Shown: positions 43,844 to 55,074 of the stretch, piece after piece | Numbering within the stretch: position 1 is the first letter of the stretch | How the letters are laid out: every line of letters begins with the position of its first letter | Assembly: GCF_033115175.1 (NCBI RefSeq) | Contig: NC_084834.1 | Coordinates: 7,227,294 to 7,291,293 of the forward strand | Reading direction: 5' to 3' | Source of the DNA: Lepus europaeus | Lineage: Eukaryota; Chordata; Mammalia; Lagomorpha; Leporidae | DNA: 64,000 bases | Notes under the pieces: generated by a model | Database searches by the model: none | The model's input: only the letters and a program-made list of their open reading frames with translations | Told to the model about the DNA's origin: nothing | Position numbers and translations under genes: made by a program

Positions 43844-44138
43844 GGGGGTGTGCGGTTTAGATGCCCACAACACACACTGGAGGACCTGGATTGGAACCCT
43901 GCCTCTGGCTCCTGACTCAGCTCCCTGTTCCTACAGAATCTGCTTCAAGTACATGGGCTCCTGCCACCCTCGTGGGAGACCTTTATGAGTTCCTGGTTCC
44001 CTGGCTCAACACTCGCCGTCACAGGAATTTGGGAAGTGAACCAACAAATGGAAGCCCCTCTTCATCTGTCTCCGTCTCTATCTCTCTGTATATCTCTAAG
44101 TTTCTCTATCCCTCTCCCTCTCAAAGAAATAAATTTTT
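43844..44138 (+). mobile_element. CSINE, older type, in MLT1
   Basis: Sense: GGGGGTGTGCGGTTTAGATG head, GGAGGACCTGGATTGGAACC, (TCTC) segment, AAGAAATAAATTTTTA tail. Confidence 0.8.
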
Positions 44139-44518
44139 AAAAATGATTTAGGGTCGCCGGTGCCTTGGCTCACTAGGCTAATCCTCCGCCTGCGGCGCCA
44201 GCACACTGGGTTCTAGTCCCGGTTGGGGCGCCAGTTCTGGCCCGGTTGCTCCTCTTCCAGTCCAGCTCTCTGCTGTGGCCCGGGAAGGCAGTGGAGGATG
44301 GCCCAAGTGCTTGGGCCCTGCACTAGCATGGGAAACCAGGAGGAAGCACCTGGCTCCTGGCTTCGGATCGGCGCAGTGCACCGGCCATAGCAGCCATTTA
44401 GGGGGTGAACCAATGGGAAAAGGAAGACCTTTCTCTCCTTTCTCTCTCTCTCTCTCTCACTCTCTAACTCTGTCAAAAAAAAAAAAAAGAAAGAAAAAAA
44501 AAAAAAAACGATTTAGGG
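44139..44518 (+). mobile_element. CSINE2 inserted at the tail of a CSINE
   Basis: Sense CSINE2 at 44154-44503 with B box GGGTTCTAGTCCC and an A-rich tail. Flanks AAAAATGATTTAGGG (44139) and AAAAACGATTTAGGG (44504) differ by one transition. It used the A-rich end of the older SINE as its target. Confidence 0.93.
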
Positions 44519-44727
44519 CCAATGCTACCAACCTCATTTTAACTTCATTACATCTCCAAAGCCCCTACCTCCAAATATTATCACATTCTGAGGTAAGGGT
44601 CCTATCACTTGAACAAGTAAATTTTGGGAGAGGAGGACAAAATTTAGCCCATAACACCTAATTATATTATCTCCTTCTTAGAAACATTGTATCTGGGAGA
44701 AAGAGAATGTGTTCCTATCCTGTGGTT

Positions 44728-44951
44728 AACTTCCCAAACGCCCACAGCACCCAAGGCTGTGACAGATCCAAAGACTAGAGACCGGAACGTAATCTGGTCT
44801 CTTACGTGGGTGGCAGAACCTGCCTGTTCTGAGCCTTCGTCTACTGCCTCTCACGGTCTACACTAACCACAAGCTGGAATCAGGAGCCAGAGCCAGGCAT
44901 CAAACCCAGGTACTTAACCAGTGTCTTAACTGCTGGACTAAATGCCTGGCC
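44728..44951 (-). mobile_element. CSINE, old, antisense
   Basis: CTTCCCAAACGCCCACAGCA, CAGGAGCCAGAGCCAGGCAT, and the head CTGGACTAAATGCCTGGCC. Tail side lost. Confidence 0.7.
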
Positions 44952-44969
44952 TCTCTCCAGTTTTGAGAT

Positions 44970-45062
44970 AATGAAATGACTCCTAGTTGAAGTAGCTTAC
45001 GTAAGGTCCTATAACTGACAACCTAAAATTGGAATTCAAATCCAGGTTTGTCAAAGTTCAAT
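44970..45062 (-). mobile_element. MIR SINE fragment, antisense
   Basis: AAGTAGCTTACGTAAGGTCC then TATAACTGACAACCTAAAAT and GAATTCAAATCCAGGTTT match an antisense MIR core. Confidence 0.6.
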
Positions 45063-46274
45063 GTCAATATTATAAGTATGAAATCTTTAAGTCATTATTT
45101 TTAATTATTTAATTTTCTTCTTTAAAATCTTTTATTAAAATTTACATTGAGCCAGAGATTTGCGTGTTTAACCTTGTGAAAAGTATATCTTAGCATCCTG
45201 ATAAAATGAATGGGTCAGCAATTTTCTGGGCACCCACCTAATTCGTTCATCAGTGTGGGGTAAACATGAGCATTAATCTGACATTTTGGATTCAAATGCC
45301 TGGACCAAGCCAGGAGAGGGGCAAGAGTGGCCACAATGTGTGGTCGGCTGTGGGCCACCCTGGAGGCGTTAGGTGTGATCCACTATGACTGCTACGGGCA
45401 AGCAGCAGGATTGTCTTGATGAAGCTCACACTTAGAGTTGCATCTGAGTCCAGCCCTGAGAGAGGCAGAGGGAGTTCCACACTGGAGAGACTTGGAGGGG
45501 GGGTGGCAGTAAGTAGCAGGGACCGTGCAGCAGACAGGGCCTGAACCGTATCAGAGGAGCGGCCATGGTGCTGGTAATCAGCATGTGGCAGCCCGGCAGC
45601 CCTTCCTGGCTGTGGAAAGGGGAGGAGTCAGGAGGCCCTAGCAGCAGGCTGTGTGGAGGCTGACTTCGCAGGTCCTGGGGAGTACGCCCTTGACATCACA
45701 AACATAATCGAAGGAGACCTGGTAAAAATGCTGAGGTTCCAAGGTGAGGGAAACTGGGTGCCAGGGAGGCCTTAGCAAACTCAGACATTCATGCTTATGA
45801 TACTTCACTTAAATACGGACTAAGGGGAACCGAAAATATTTCATTCATTCCAGTTTTAAAACAATGTTCCTATAGAAGCTTCACAATAGATTTTATTTAG
45901 TTCAAGTGACCTTTATTTCATTCAGGTGACCAGGAATTCAAGATTCATTCTTACATAGTTTATGAGACTAAAAATCTAAGGCTGACCTTAGTAAGAGGTA
46001 ATAATATTTCATTAGTATTATCATCAGAAAAGATATTTAGTTGTCATTTTCAAACTTTGAATTTTTCTTTCACTGTCGTGGTTATAACATTAGATAAATG
46101 ATGAGAGTATGATGATTGTTATATCTTTGATCTTATAAAGAGTCAAGGTCCTTGTTTTTATAGAAATATACTTTTTCTAGAAAGTAATTTAAATGGTTAT
46201 CAGTAAGGGAACACAAAGGAACAAAAAATATCAGTAAGGCAAAATAATTTACTTCCAAACAGGATACTTCCAAA
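45063..46274. other. Unassigned sequence, GC-richer at 45290-45780
   Basis: No gene or repeat recognised. The central part is G-rich on the plus strand. The 62-codon minus frame at 45292-45480 has no known relative. Confidence 0.45.
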
Positions 46275-46325
46275 AACATTAACATTTACTTATTTGTTGG
46301 AGAGGCAAAGAAACAGATAAAGAGT

Positions 46326-46389
<64 letters not shown>

Positions 46390-46575
46390 AAGGGAGAGAG
46401 AGAGGTTCCAAGGTTCCATCTGCTGATTCACTCCCCAGATGCCTATGCTTGAAGAAGCCAAAGCCAGGAAGGAGCTTGGAACTCAATCCAAGTCTCCCAC
46501 ATGTGTGCAGGAACACAACTACTTACACCATCACTGCTGCGTCCCAGGGTTCATGTAAGCAAGAAGCTAAGTGCA
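46275..46575 (-). mobile_element. CSINE with expanded (GA)n, head missing
   Basis: Antisense tail half with about 27 GA units at 46328-46375, then TTCACTCCCCAGATGCC and …GTTCATGTAAGCAAGAAGC. It stops where an L1 begins, so the head was displaced or lost with that insertion. Confidence 0.8.
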
Positions 46576-46583
46576 GTGCTGTG

Positions 46584-47006
46584 GCGCTTCCAAAGCCTTG
46601 GCAACTCTTGACAAGAGCCTAGGGTGGTTACTGACACCATAAACAAGAGTGTCAATTGTTAAATCAACAACAGGAGTCACTGTGCACTTACTCCCATGTA
46701 GGATCTCTGTCCTTAATGTGTTGTTCAATGTGATTTAACGCTATAACTAGTATTCAAACAGTATGTTTCACTTTGTGTTTCTATGTGGGTGCAAACTGTT
46801 GAAATCTTTACTTAGTATATACTAAATTGATCTTATGTATATAAAGATAATTGAAAATGAATCTTGATGTGAATGGGATGGGAGAGGGAGCAGGAGATGG
46901 GAGGGTTGCGGGTGGGAGGGAAGTTATGGGGAGGAAAAAGCCACTGTAATCCATAAACTGTACTTTGAAAATTTATATTTATTAAATAAAAGTTAAAACA
47001 AAAAAG
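46584..47006 (+). mobile_element. 5'-truncated L1 3' end
   Basis: Sense 3' UTR matching 4560-4985 (CCTTGGCAACTCTTGACAAG through TTATTAAATAAAAG). The TSD is not clear. CAAGAAG occurs on both sides. Confidence 0.85.
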
Positions 47007-47516
47007 AGTTAACAAGAAGAGCTATTAATAATCACCATGGAAATCCAAGCCCTTTATACACCCATATGTGTAAACCTCAACTGTGTTGAGCAAACTAAGG
47101 TTTAAGTTACTCTACGAGAGGCAAGAATAGCAGAAAACTGGGTACTTGCATTGGACCCAGAGATGCAGTCCGGCTTGGATCTCTGGGTCCCGGGAGTAGT
47201 ATGCACAGGCAGGCTTTCCTGCCACCCTTTCAGCTACAGGGAGCTGCCTTGCCCAAGATCGTGTGCCCCTGAGCTAGTCCTGGCGTCTCACCCACAGGCT
47301 AGGATTCCCTCAGGTCACTTTGCTGTTGAGCTCCCTGGGGCTGACTTCTGCCTCCACCAAATCTTGCTTCTTTCCCACAGGTGTTGATCTCAAGGGCACT
47401 GCCTAGCAAACACCTTGCAAACTAAACACATCTCGGAGCCTGTCTCCCACAACACTCACAGTGCTGTAACAACCCACAAAGTGACTACAGTCCCACACTC
47501 GGAAACCCACACACTG
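47007..47516. other. Unassigned sequence
   Basis: No gene recognised. Short frames resemble no known protein. Confidence 0.45.
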
Positions 47517-47705
47517 CCTGGTTGGGACCTGGGCTCCCCCACTTATTTGCTACAGAACAGTGGGAAGTTACTTAGCCTTGACTTCTCGAGAAGTGTACAT
47601 AAAGATGCTTCTGTGTGATTTAAATGAACGGCTACATGGAAGCGTCTAGAAGAGTGTTTAGAACATGGGAAGGCGGCAGGAGGTCTTAGCTGCTATTACT
47701 GGTAT
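47517..47705 (+). mobile_element. MIR SINE fragment
   Basis: Sense MIR: GACCTGGGCTCCCCCACTTA, TGGGAAGTTACTTAGCC, TTTAAATGAACGGCTACATG, AGAGTGTTTAGAACATGG. Confidence 0.6.
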
Positions 47706-48932
47706 CAGTGAGCGTATTTTCAGTCTGTAAGCTGGGGATGATCCAGCACCCTCCGCACACAGGCTGTGCATCACAGTTTGCATGGACTGAGCGCCCCACG
47801 GCTGGGGGCTGGGTCCTTACTCGTGTTTCAGATCCATGTAAGCCTCCTGCCAGGTCCTCAGTGACGTCACATGTCTGTCACCCAGACTCCAGCACGTTCT
47901 CCCCAGTGAGGACATTCTCTGCCAGGACCCAGGTTTATTTTGGTATTCCTGGTTGCTTCCTCCCAGTATTCCCACAGCCCGGTCCCTGAGAGTTGCTCCT
48001 AGATTCTCACAACCACAACCTGCCCAGCTGAACACCCAGCCCTTACTGGTGAGCTGTTGCAGGCTGACTTGCCGCCAAGGCACCTCATCCTTCCCTTCTC
48101 CTCCCTCTAGACCAATCTCCCAGCTTCAACCATAGCTGTCATTCTCGCCCACAATTCCCAAACCTTGTCAGGCTGTGGAGACTTCAGTCCCCTTGTTACA
48201 TTATCTGGTCTTTGCTGATGGACCCCAAACTTCAGTTCCACTCACTGTGATGGAAAGGAAACCTTTCATGACAATAAGTCACAAGAGACATGGGGATGTT
48301 ACGAACGCGGCTCCTTAACACCAACCGTAATGAATGTCAGGAGGCTGACGAGGTTTTAAAGAACATCTTCCCAAGTGGCCTGCACAGCAGTACTTGGCCC
48401 ATTAGCTGAGGTGATAATCTAGCTTGTAATAGCAACAACTGCTTCTGCAGCAAGAAAATGAATATTTCTCTTTGAGATGTTGTCTATTCATTCTAAATAA
48501 TGAAACTGTGAGAGAAAAGGTGGACTATTTTGTCTTGATTATTGTAGTCTTTAAGTAAGACGGGAATAATGAAGACTAAATTGCCTGCATAATTCCTTGC
48601 TTCAACACATGGGCCAATTGTTTCTGTTAATAAAACACATATTTCATATTTACAATTAAGTTACTCTAATATTTTAAATAAAAACTGTTTTGTAAAATAA
48701 ACATTTTTATTGCTAAGGAAAATGTTGAAAATAAAACATTTGGTTTTAGCATATTAGTTTAAGAGACAGTGGTTCTTTGTGTTGATATTTTAAAATGTAT
48801 CTCAATATTTATGGCTAAATTGGATAAACTCAAACATACCTCCTACTATTGTTACAAATTTCTCCTTTAATTTGTTTTGATAAATAAAAACTAAATCAGC
48901 TTTGTTTTCCGATGTTTAAGAAGATTTATTTA
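47706..48932. other. Unassigned sequence
   Basis: 47706-48160 is C-rich with short frames on both strands (up to 93 codons) that match nothing known to me. 48400-48932 is AT-rich. No repeat recognised. Confidence 0.45.
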
Positions 48933-49252
48933 GGGGTCAGCATTGTGGCCCAGCAGGTTAACGCCCTGGTCTGCAGTGCCTTCATCCCATATGGGCACCG
49001 GTTCGAGTCCCAGCTGCTCCACTTCCGATCCAGTTCTCTGCTATGGCCTGGGAAAGCAGTAGAAGATGGCCCAAGCACTTGGGCCCATGCACCCATGTGG
49101 GAGACCCAGAAGAAGCTCCTGGATCCTAGTTTTGGATTAGCACAGCTCCTGCCATTGCAGCCATCTGGGAAGTGAATCAGCAGATGGAAGACCTCTCTCT
49201 CTTTCTATCTCTGCCTCTCTGTAACTCTGGCTTTCAAATAAATAAGTAAATC
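48933..49252 (+). mobile_element. CSINE, left half of an inverted pair
   Basis: Sense: GGGGTCAGCATTGTGGCCCA head, GCACCGGTTCGAGTCCCAGC (good B box), CTTTCAAATAAATAAGTAAA tail joined directly to an antisense CSINE. Confidence 0.9.
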
Positions 49253-49260
49253 TTATTTGA

Positions 49261-49305
<45 letters not shown>

Positions 49306-49563
49306 TTCCATCTCCTAGTTTACTCCCCAAATGGTTGCAACAGCCAGGTCTGGATCAGGTCTAAACCAGGAACCTGAAACATCACCTGGGATTCCTACAT
49401 AAGTGGCAGGAGCCCTAGCACTTGGGCCAGCTTCTACTGCTTTTCCAGGCACATTAGCAGAGAGCAGCAGTGGAAGTGGAGCAGCTGGGACTTCAACATG
49501 TACTCTTAAACGGGTGCCAGCATCCCAAACAGCGGTGTAACCCGCTGTGCCATAATGCTGGCC
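49253..49563 (-). mobile_element. CSINE, right half of an inverted pair
   Basis: Antisense: TTATTTGAGAGGGAGAGAG tail with (GA)n, AGCAGAGAGCAGCAGTGG body, TGTGCCATAATGCTGGCCT head. Tail-to-tail with the preceding copy. Confidence 0.9.
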
Positions 49564-50193
49564 TATTTCCTGCTATTAATATAAACTCTCTCAGGGAAAA
49601 AATATCAAATTAAATCCCTGCTTTAGACCAGAGTGTGTGAACCTGCTATCCCGAAGCTTGTGTTCTCGATGGAGGTCAGGAGCTGGAGTGAGGCTCTGCT
49701 GATAAACCAGTGGCGCTTCAGGCCAACCATTCAAATGTGATGTCAAGATGTTTACAGCGAATGATTCCATTGAAATCACATCAATTTTAGAAAATAATAT
49801 ATGTATGGCTGGGGAAATTCTGTGTCCACCCTCTTAGAGTCACAGCTAATTCTGAGAATAAAATCAGTACAGATAGATTAACAGGTGCAAAGCATCACGC
49901 CTTGCCCAACACAGGAGTCCTCTACTGAACTGCTCAAAGAATAGCAAACTGAAAATGTGGCCATAGTATGTGCGGCAGCTTAAAAGAAAAGTCCTTCTAA
50001 CAAGATCTGTTTGATATTCTCTGTCCCAGCTTCTCATCCATAATGCAGAGACCCCGCCTCTCCTGGGATAGGGCAGACCTTCTTTCATGTGGCGATGCCT
50101 CTTCTGCTTTCTTTCTGAACGCCTTCTGCTTCCAGCAGCTCGAAAGTCAGCGTGATTTTCTTGCAAAGACTGTTTTCCACGCGTCTTCAGCTT
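49564..50193. other. Unassigned sequence
   Basis: No gene recognised. A 100-codon minus-strand frame at 49864-50166 is unsupported. Confidence 0.45.
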
Positions 50194-50485
50194 AAAGAGT
50201 TAATATGCCGGTGGGGGCGCCGGATTCTGTCCTGGTTGCCCCTCTTCCAATCCAGCTCTCTGCTATGGCCCAGGAGTGCAGTGGAGGATGGCCCAAGTGC
50301 TTGGGCCCTGCACCCCATGGGAGACCAGGAGAAGCACCTGGCTCCTGGCTTTGGATCAGCATGATGAGCCAGCCACAGCAGCCGTTGGAGGGTGAACCAG
50401 TGGCAAAGGAAGACCTTCCTCTCTGTCTCTCTCTCTCACTGTCCACTCTGCCTGTCAAAAAAAAAAAAAAAGAGTTAATATGCCG
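50194..50485 (+). mobile_element. 5'-truncated CSINE2 with perfect 17-bp TSD
   Basis: Sense CSINE2 body 50211-50468 that starts after the B box (GTGGGGGCGCCGGATTCTGT), so it lacks an internal polymerase III promoter. TSD AAAGAGTTAATATGCCG is at 50194-50210 and 50469-50485. Confidence 0.95.
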
Positions 50486-53400
50486 AAGTGTTAGATTTTT
50501 AAGTCCTTCATGTGTATCCATCTCCATATCTTGTAATAAGGAATAAATACTTCACAATCTCCAAAGACCATGAAACAGACAAAAACCATTTTATGACTGC
50601 AACAGTTCCTTTGCTGGCGGAAATCTACAATGGAGGTGCTGAATGGTGAGAAAATGAAGCTGTGCATTCAGCTGCCTATGAGGCTTCTCGCTCTTGATTT
50701 CCACTGTCAGGCTCTCCTATAAATAGGTATGCCTTGCCAATCAACTTTCTCCTAGATGTGTGGTTAACATAGCAGGGGACCAGGGACTCTGCAGTGGTCT
50801 TAGAAAGCTGCAGCTAGAGATCTTCAATGGTCCTAACGTATACACATACTGTTTTGATCCTGGATATGGCTCCTAACATGTCTGGGACCTACATTTTATA
50901 GCTACCCATATGCTACCTTTATATCTATCTATCTATCTATCTATCTATATATATATATAATTATATATATATTATAAATATATCAGAATACCATAGTTGA
51001 GAAAATGTAGACTAAAAAGGAAAATTAATTGACTTGTACTCATCAAAATAAAAAGACAGAAAATTTTTTAATTCCTCTAGCTAAGTCACTCCCTCCACTA
51101 CTACCCAACACCATGCCTATTATTCTTTAGATGTTGTCTTTATTATAAAAAATCCTTGAGTAGTTGTTTTGGCTACCCCCAAAAGCCTGGAACCATGGAC
51201 TCAAATAGAGTGGTCAAACAGAGTAACATCCAATCAAGTAGATTCTGGAATCCCGTATTCTCTGTTTCAACACTTAGGGAAATGGGGCTGTCTTCCCACT
51301 ACTGTATTTGACATCCTGGGGGAGGACTCTAACTCCTCTAGCTTGTGTTATACCATTACTCCTGTGATCAAGAAGATGAAACAAATTAATTTGTTCAAGA
51401 AGAATGAAACTGTTGCCAGAGGGAGAGCAAATAAAAGTTGCCCTCTATGAGAAATACCTCTGTCTCTAATGTCAACTTTCAGCAAGTCACTGCTTGTTAC
51501 AATGCATGGAAGACACATATGTTCATATATATATATTCATAACACTGAAGTATTATTAAAACTTGGAACTTTTGTTCCGGACCATACTAGGATTAAAAGT
51601 TCTAAGTCTTGAACCCAGAAAGACTGACCTGTTTATCTAACACCAACCCAGAACATTGCTCCAAGTTACTTCCAGAAACTGAAGTAAATGACGATGGCAA
51701 TCTTAGCTCACTCTTTAATAGACAGCTCCACACTCAGTAAGAGACATAATTTGTGCCAGGTTCACTGTTCACTGATGTTGAAATAAGCTTGAGGAACACA
51801 ATGTTTTTCTAGGAACGTCAGGATTCTTTCTTTCTTATAAGTGAAATCAATGCCTAGTCCTTAGCCATGACACAGTTCTACTCTGTGTTTCCAAGAGTTG
51901 GAAATGGGTTCCAAGGACAAGAAGACCATAAAGATAGGATGTTCTCATTAAAAAGTATAGTGACCAGGGATGTCAGTGATGTACTTTCTAAGTCAAGGAG
52001 AAAAGCACAAGATGAGGTGAGGTTTTTTCTATTTTAAAATAAGGAGTCTAGTCATTATTGCAAGTGGCCCAATTCTACAGGGATTCATAAGAAAAAATGA
52101 GAAAGCAATGCAAGCTGTGCAGTAAAGCTGCCGTTCATCACAACATACCGCTAATTGTTTTTTATATAAACTCTCCAAATGAATACTATTCTGGCAACAG
52201 CAGAAAAGTCTTGAGATTATAGCCCAACTCATTCCTAAAACATCCCAAATTCCTATTAAGATGACGAATCACAATGTTTCTAAAGAAGTATGACTCATTC
52301 ACTGTCTAGCAGGTGAATAATCACTGGGTTAAGAGTCCCTAACAATTTTATAGATGTAATAGCATATTATAGCTCTTTTTAATAATAGGTCAAAAATACT
52401 GAATCTTGCCTTTTAACTGCTGTTACTTTAAAAAGTTATTATAATAACTCAAGTATATATAAATTAATTGAGCTTTTCAGAGCTGTTCAAGACAATTTAT
52501 TGTTGAATTTAATACCAGAATTATGGCTATAATGGTAATGTAAAGCAGAACAAACAAAATAAACAAAACATCAGGACCAATAACTTAACCACTCAAAAGA
52601 AACAACAAAGGAGTTTGAATGATCATACTCCCCAGCCAAAAGCCCTCATCAACTTAAATTTACTTTTAAGAAGTCCAGAATATCAGTTACAAGTGCCTAA
52701 CAAACAGGAAATAAATTCTATAAAATCAAATTGAAATCCATACAATGTAGCTTGGATGTCATACACAAAATAGAGCAGAATAAACACAAATACATAATCT
52801 ATTCTACTGAATTTAAGTAAATGTCCACTTGAGGAAATGGACTCAATTTTAAAAACACAATGAGTGAGGAAGACAGTTGGCTTTCTTTTCTCAATGATGA
52901 ATGGGTGGGTTCAACTCCTGGTTGTTTATTTGGTGGCCTTATTCCAAGCCAACTCAGAAATGCTAGTCTGTCTAGGTGCTGTCTATCAGTGGCTGATTCT
53001 ATCATGGTAGATTATGGTTTTCATTGAGTGATTTAACCTACCAAAATGAGGTCAACAGATATGCCAGTTCATTCAACAGCCTTTTAAACAGCACATATGT
53101 TTTATAAACCAAGAAAACAGATGCATAGTTCATGAAATTAAATCAAGCTAGTTCAAAGCTCACGGTAAAAGGAAACTAAAATCTCGGTGTTATGTTGGGA
53201 AGCGAGTTCTGCGCCAGCTCCCAGAGGGGGGACAGCAGAGAAATTGTTTTACTGCAGGTGAGCTGCCGGCGTGTTACTTACTCATCACACATGCCAACCT
53301 TGGGCAGGCCTCTTTGTCATTACTTATAACTGCCAATTTACAAGATGGCCCAGTAGGGAATGAAAGACCAACTGGAACAAATAGAGGTTTTACCACAGCT

Positions 53401-54159
53401 GCTATCTGTCTACTCGAGTCAGCACAAGTAGTGAATCTTAAATAGGAAGAAGCAACCCAAATACTATTCCATTCAGTTGGCAGGCCTGAGAGAGGGACAC
53501 GGAGCTCACGAGCTGACATCCGTGGAGCATAGTGGACCAGGGATGCAGGCTTATAGCTGAGAGAGAAGACTTGATTTGAACACACAAAGCCTTTTTTCTC
53601 TGTACTAACTGGCGCAGGACATGTCTATGGTTTTGTCCTAGTAACTTTACCTTGAGTTTAGATTTCAGGGAAGATGCAACCAGTTTAGCAGAAGCACCAG
53701 TGGAAGATTGGATGCAGAAATCCATGGGACAAGCCTGGTGACCAGACTAAACTGGAATATGAGCAGCTCACATTGAAAAGGGGACTTCTGTCTGCCTAGA
53801 ATATTTCTGTTGTGCCATTTATCTCCCTCTGGTCCTGTGAAGTGTGTTTTTAGGCCTCTCCAGTGAAAAGCTGTTCTGGGCATAGCATAAGGCTCATCTG
53901 TTCACCCTGGTCTTACTTTGATTTGACCTTTCAGTTAAATTGGCATTTTGTAGTTGTTTGGAAACTATGCCTTGGGGAGGGAGTTTGCTGGGGTGAGCAG
54001 GGAGGGTACTGAAGCAAACGAACCCAATTTATAACCATTTTGGTAGCATACTGACAGTGGAAGGTCATGCTATGATGTTTTGAATGCGTTTCTGGGGACT
54101 ATGTCAGCCCCCCTAATGTTGTTGCAAGTTAAACTTCAGTTTGGATCTGACTTTAAAGC
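50486..54159. other. Longest stretch without recognised young repeats
   Basis: About 3.7 kb with no SINE, L1 or LTR that I recognise. Open frames (e.g. 51169-51450 plus, 53274-53585 and 53438-53725 minus) are short, overlap and match no family known to me. A (TATC)n/(TA)n microsatellite lies at 50920-50985. Confidence 0.5.
50920..50985. repeat. (TATC)n/(TA)n microsatellite
   Basis: Seven or so TATC units followed by AT-rich alternation. Confidence 0.9.
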
Positions 54160-54320
54160 ACAACAGAAATGACTCCAGGAGCTTTTAAAAGTACCCATGC
54201 CTAGTTCTCATCCATGCACATTTAGATTTAACTGGACTAGGATGGAGACCAATCATCAGTTTTTAAAATAGCTCCACAGGCTGTCTAATGCATACCAGGG
54301 TATAGAACTCTTTATTATTG
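54160..54320 (+). mobile_element. MER5A-like hAT DNA transposon remnant
   Basis: GACTCCAGGAGCTTTTAAAA, CATGCCTAGTTCTCATCCAT, and ATCATCAGTTTTTAAAATAG then CTCCACAGGCTGTCTAATGC follow the MER5A layout, with ends that are inverted relative to each other. Confidence 0.7.
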
Positions 54321-54499
54321 AGAAGAAAGCCAGAGAAATACCATGGACAGAGACATGGTGAGGTCTGCTCTATAAGGACGTGTCTGCTGTTGTCGGGAAG
54401 GCACAAGCACACTCTATCAGCACTAGCTCTGTCATTTCACGGGATGTTGATCTCTAGGTTTCTTTGCCAACTACATAATCAATCAGAAATCCTTGCATA
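54321..54499. other. Unassigned sequence
   Basis: No gene or repeat recognised. Confidence 0.4.
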
Positions 54500-54791
54500 G
54501 GGATGGCCATTTTGCCTAGTGGTTAGGACACCTGCATCCCACTGGAGTGACTGAGCTCCACGTTTAGCTTTGGCTCCTTACTCTAGATTCCCTCCAGTGC
54601 AGACCCTGGGGAAGCAGCAGGGATGGCTTCTCACCCATACGAATGAACTGGATTGCGGTCCTGGCTCCTGGCTTTAGCCCTGCCAAGTTCTGGCCACTGA
54701 GGGCATTTGAGGAGTAAGCTAGTATTGGGAGCACCCTCTTTCCATCCTCTATTCCTCTATGTCTCAAATTAACTAATTAATTAATTTTAAA
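54500..54791 (+). mobile_element. CSINE, older type
   Basis: Sense: GGGATGGCCATTTTGCCTAG head, GCAGACCCTGGGGAAGCAGC body, TCTCAAATTAACTAATTAAT tail. Confidence 0.8.
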
Positions 54792-54873
54792 CAGCCTTGT
54801 ATAAAGTTGTGTTGGGTGGGATCTTATGACCCTCCCTCAGTGTTTAAAGTGTGTGTGCACGCACACACACACA

Positions 54874-55074
54874 GGTACTTCAGAAGGTCATGGAAATGGG
54901 ATTAAAGGCTATGTTTATTCTGGTACAAAATATTTTGAAATCTATACAACTTTTTTTCATGTTATACATTTTCCACACACTCTTTGAAGACTCTTTGTAT
55001 ATAAGGTTTCCAAATTAATTTGCAACAAAATGAACTTAGCTTTTAATTTCATTTTCCACATACTTTTGGCACTG
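54874..55074. repeat. Palindromic repeat of unknown family
   Basis: About 45-bp arms at 54874-54919 and 55029-55074 are imperfect reverse complements, about three quarters matching by eye (GGATTAAAGGCTATGTTTATT against AATGAACTTAGCTTTTAAT read backward). The arm motif also recurs once inside. This fits an old non-autonomous DNA transposon, but I cannot name the family. A CA run precedes it. Confidence 0.5.

Larger units (their letters stand above)
43590..44665 (-). mobile_element. MLT1-type MaLR LTR, antisense, split by two SINEs
   Basis: Left part 43590-43843 (TGGGTGGCTTAAACAACAGA, TTTACTTTCTCACAGTCCTG, CTTGTAAGGACAGCAGACAT) and right part 44504-44665 (ACCTCATTTTAACTTCATTA, CACATTCTGAGGTAAGG, TAGCCCATAACA) form one antisense LTR once both SINEs are removed. 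Confidence 0.75.

Noticed and set aside
51169-51450. 93-codon frame as a possible retroviral or host gene fragment
   Set aside because: I could not recognise a family and no LTR or neighbouring retroviral sequence supports it.
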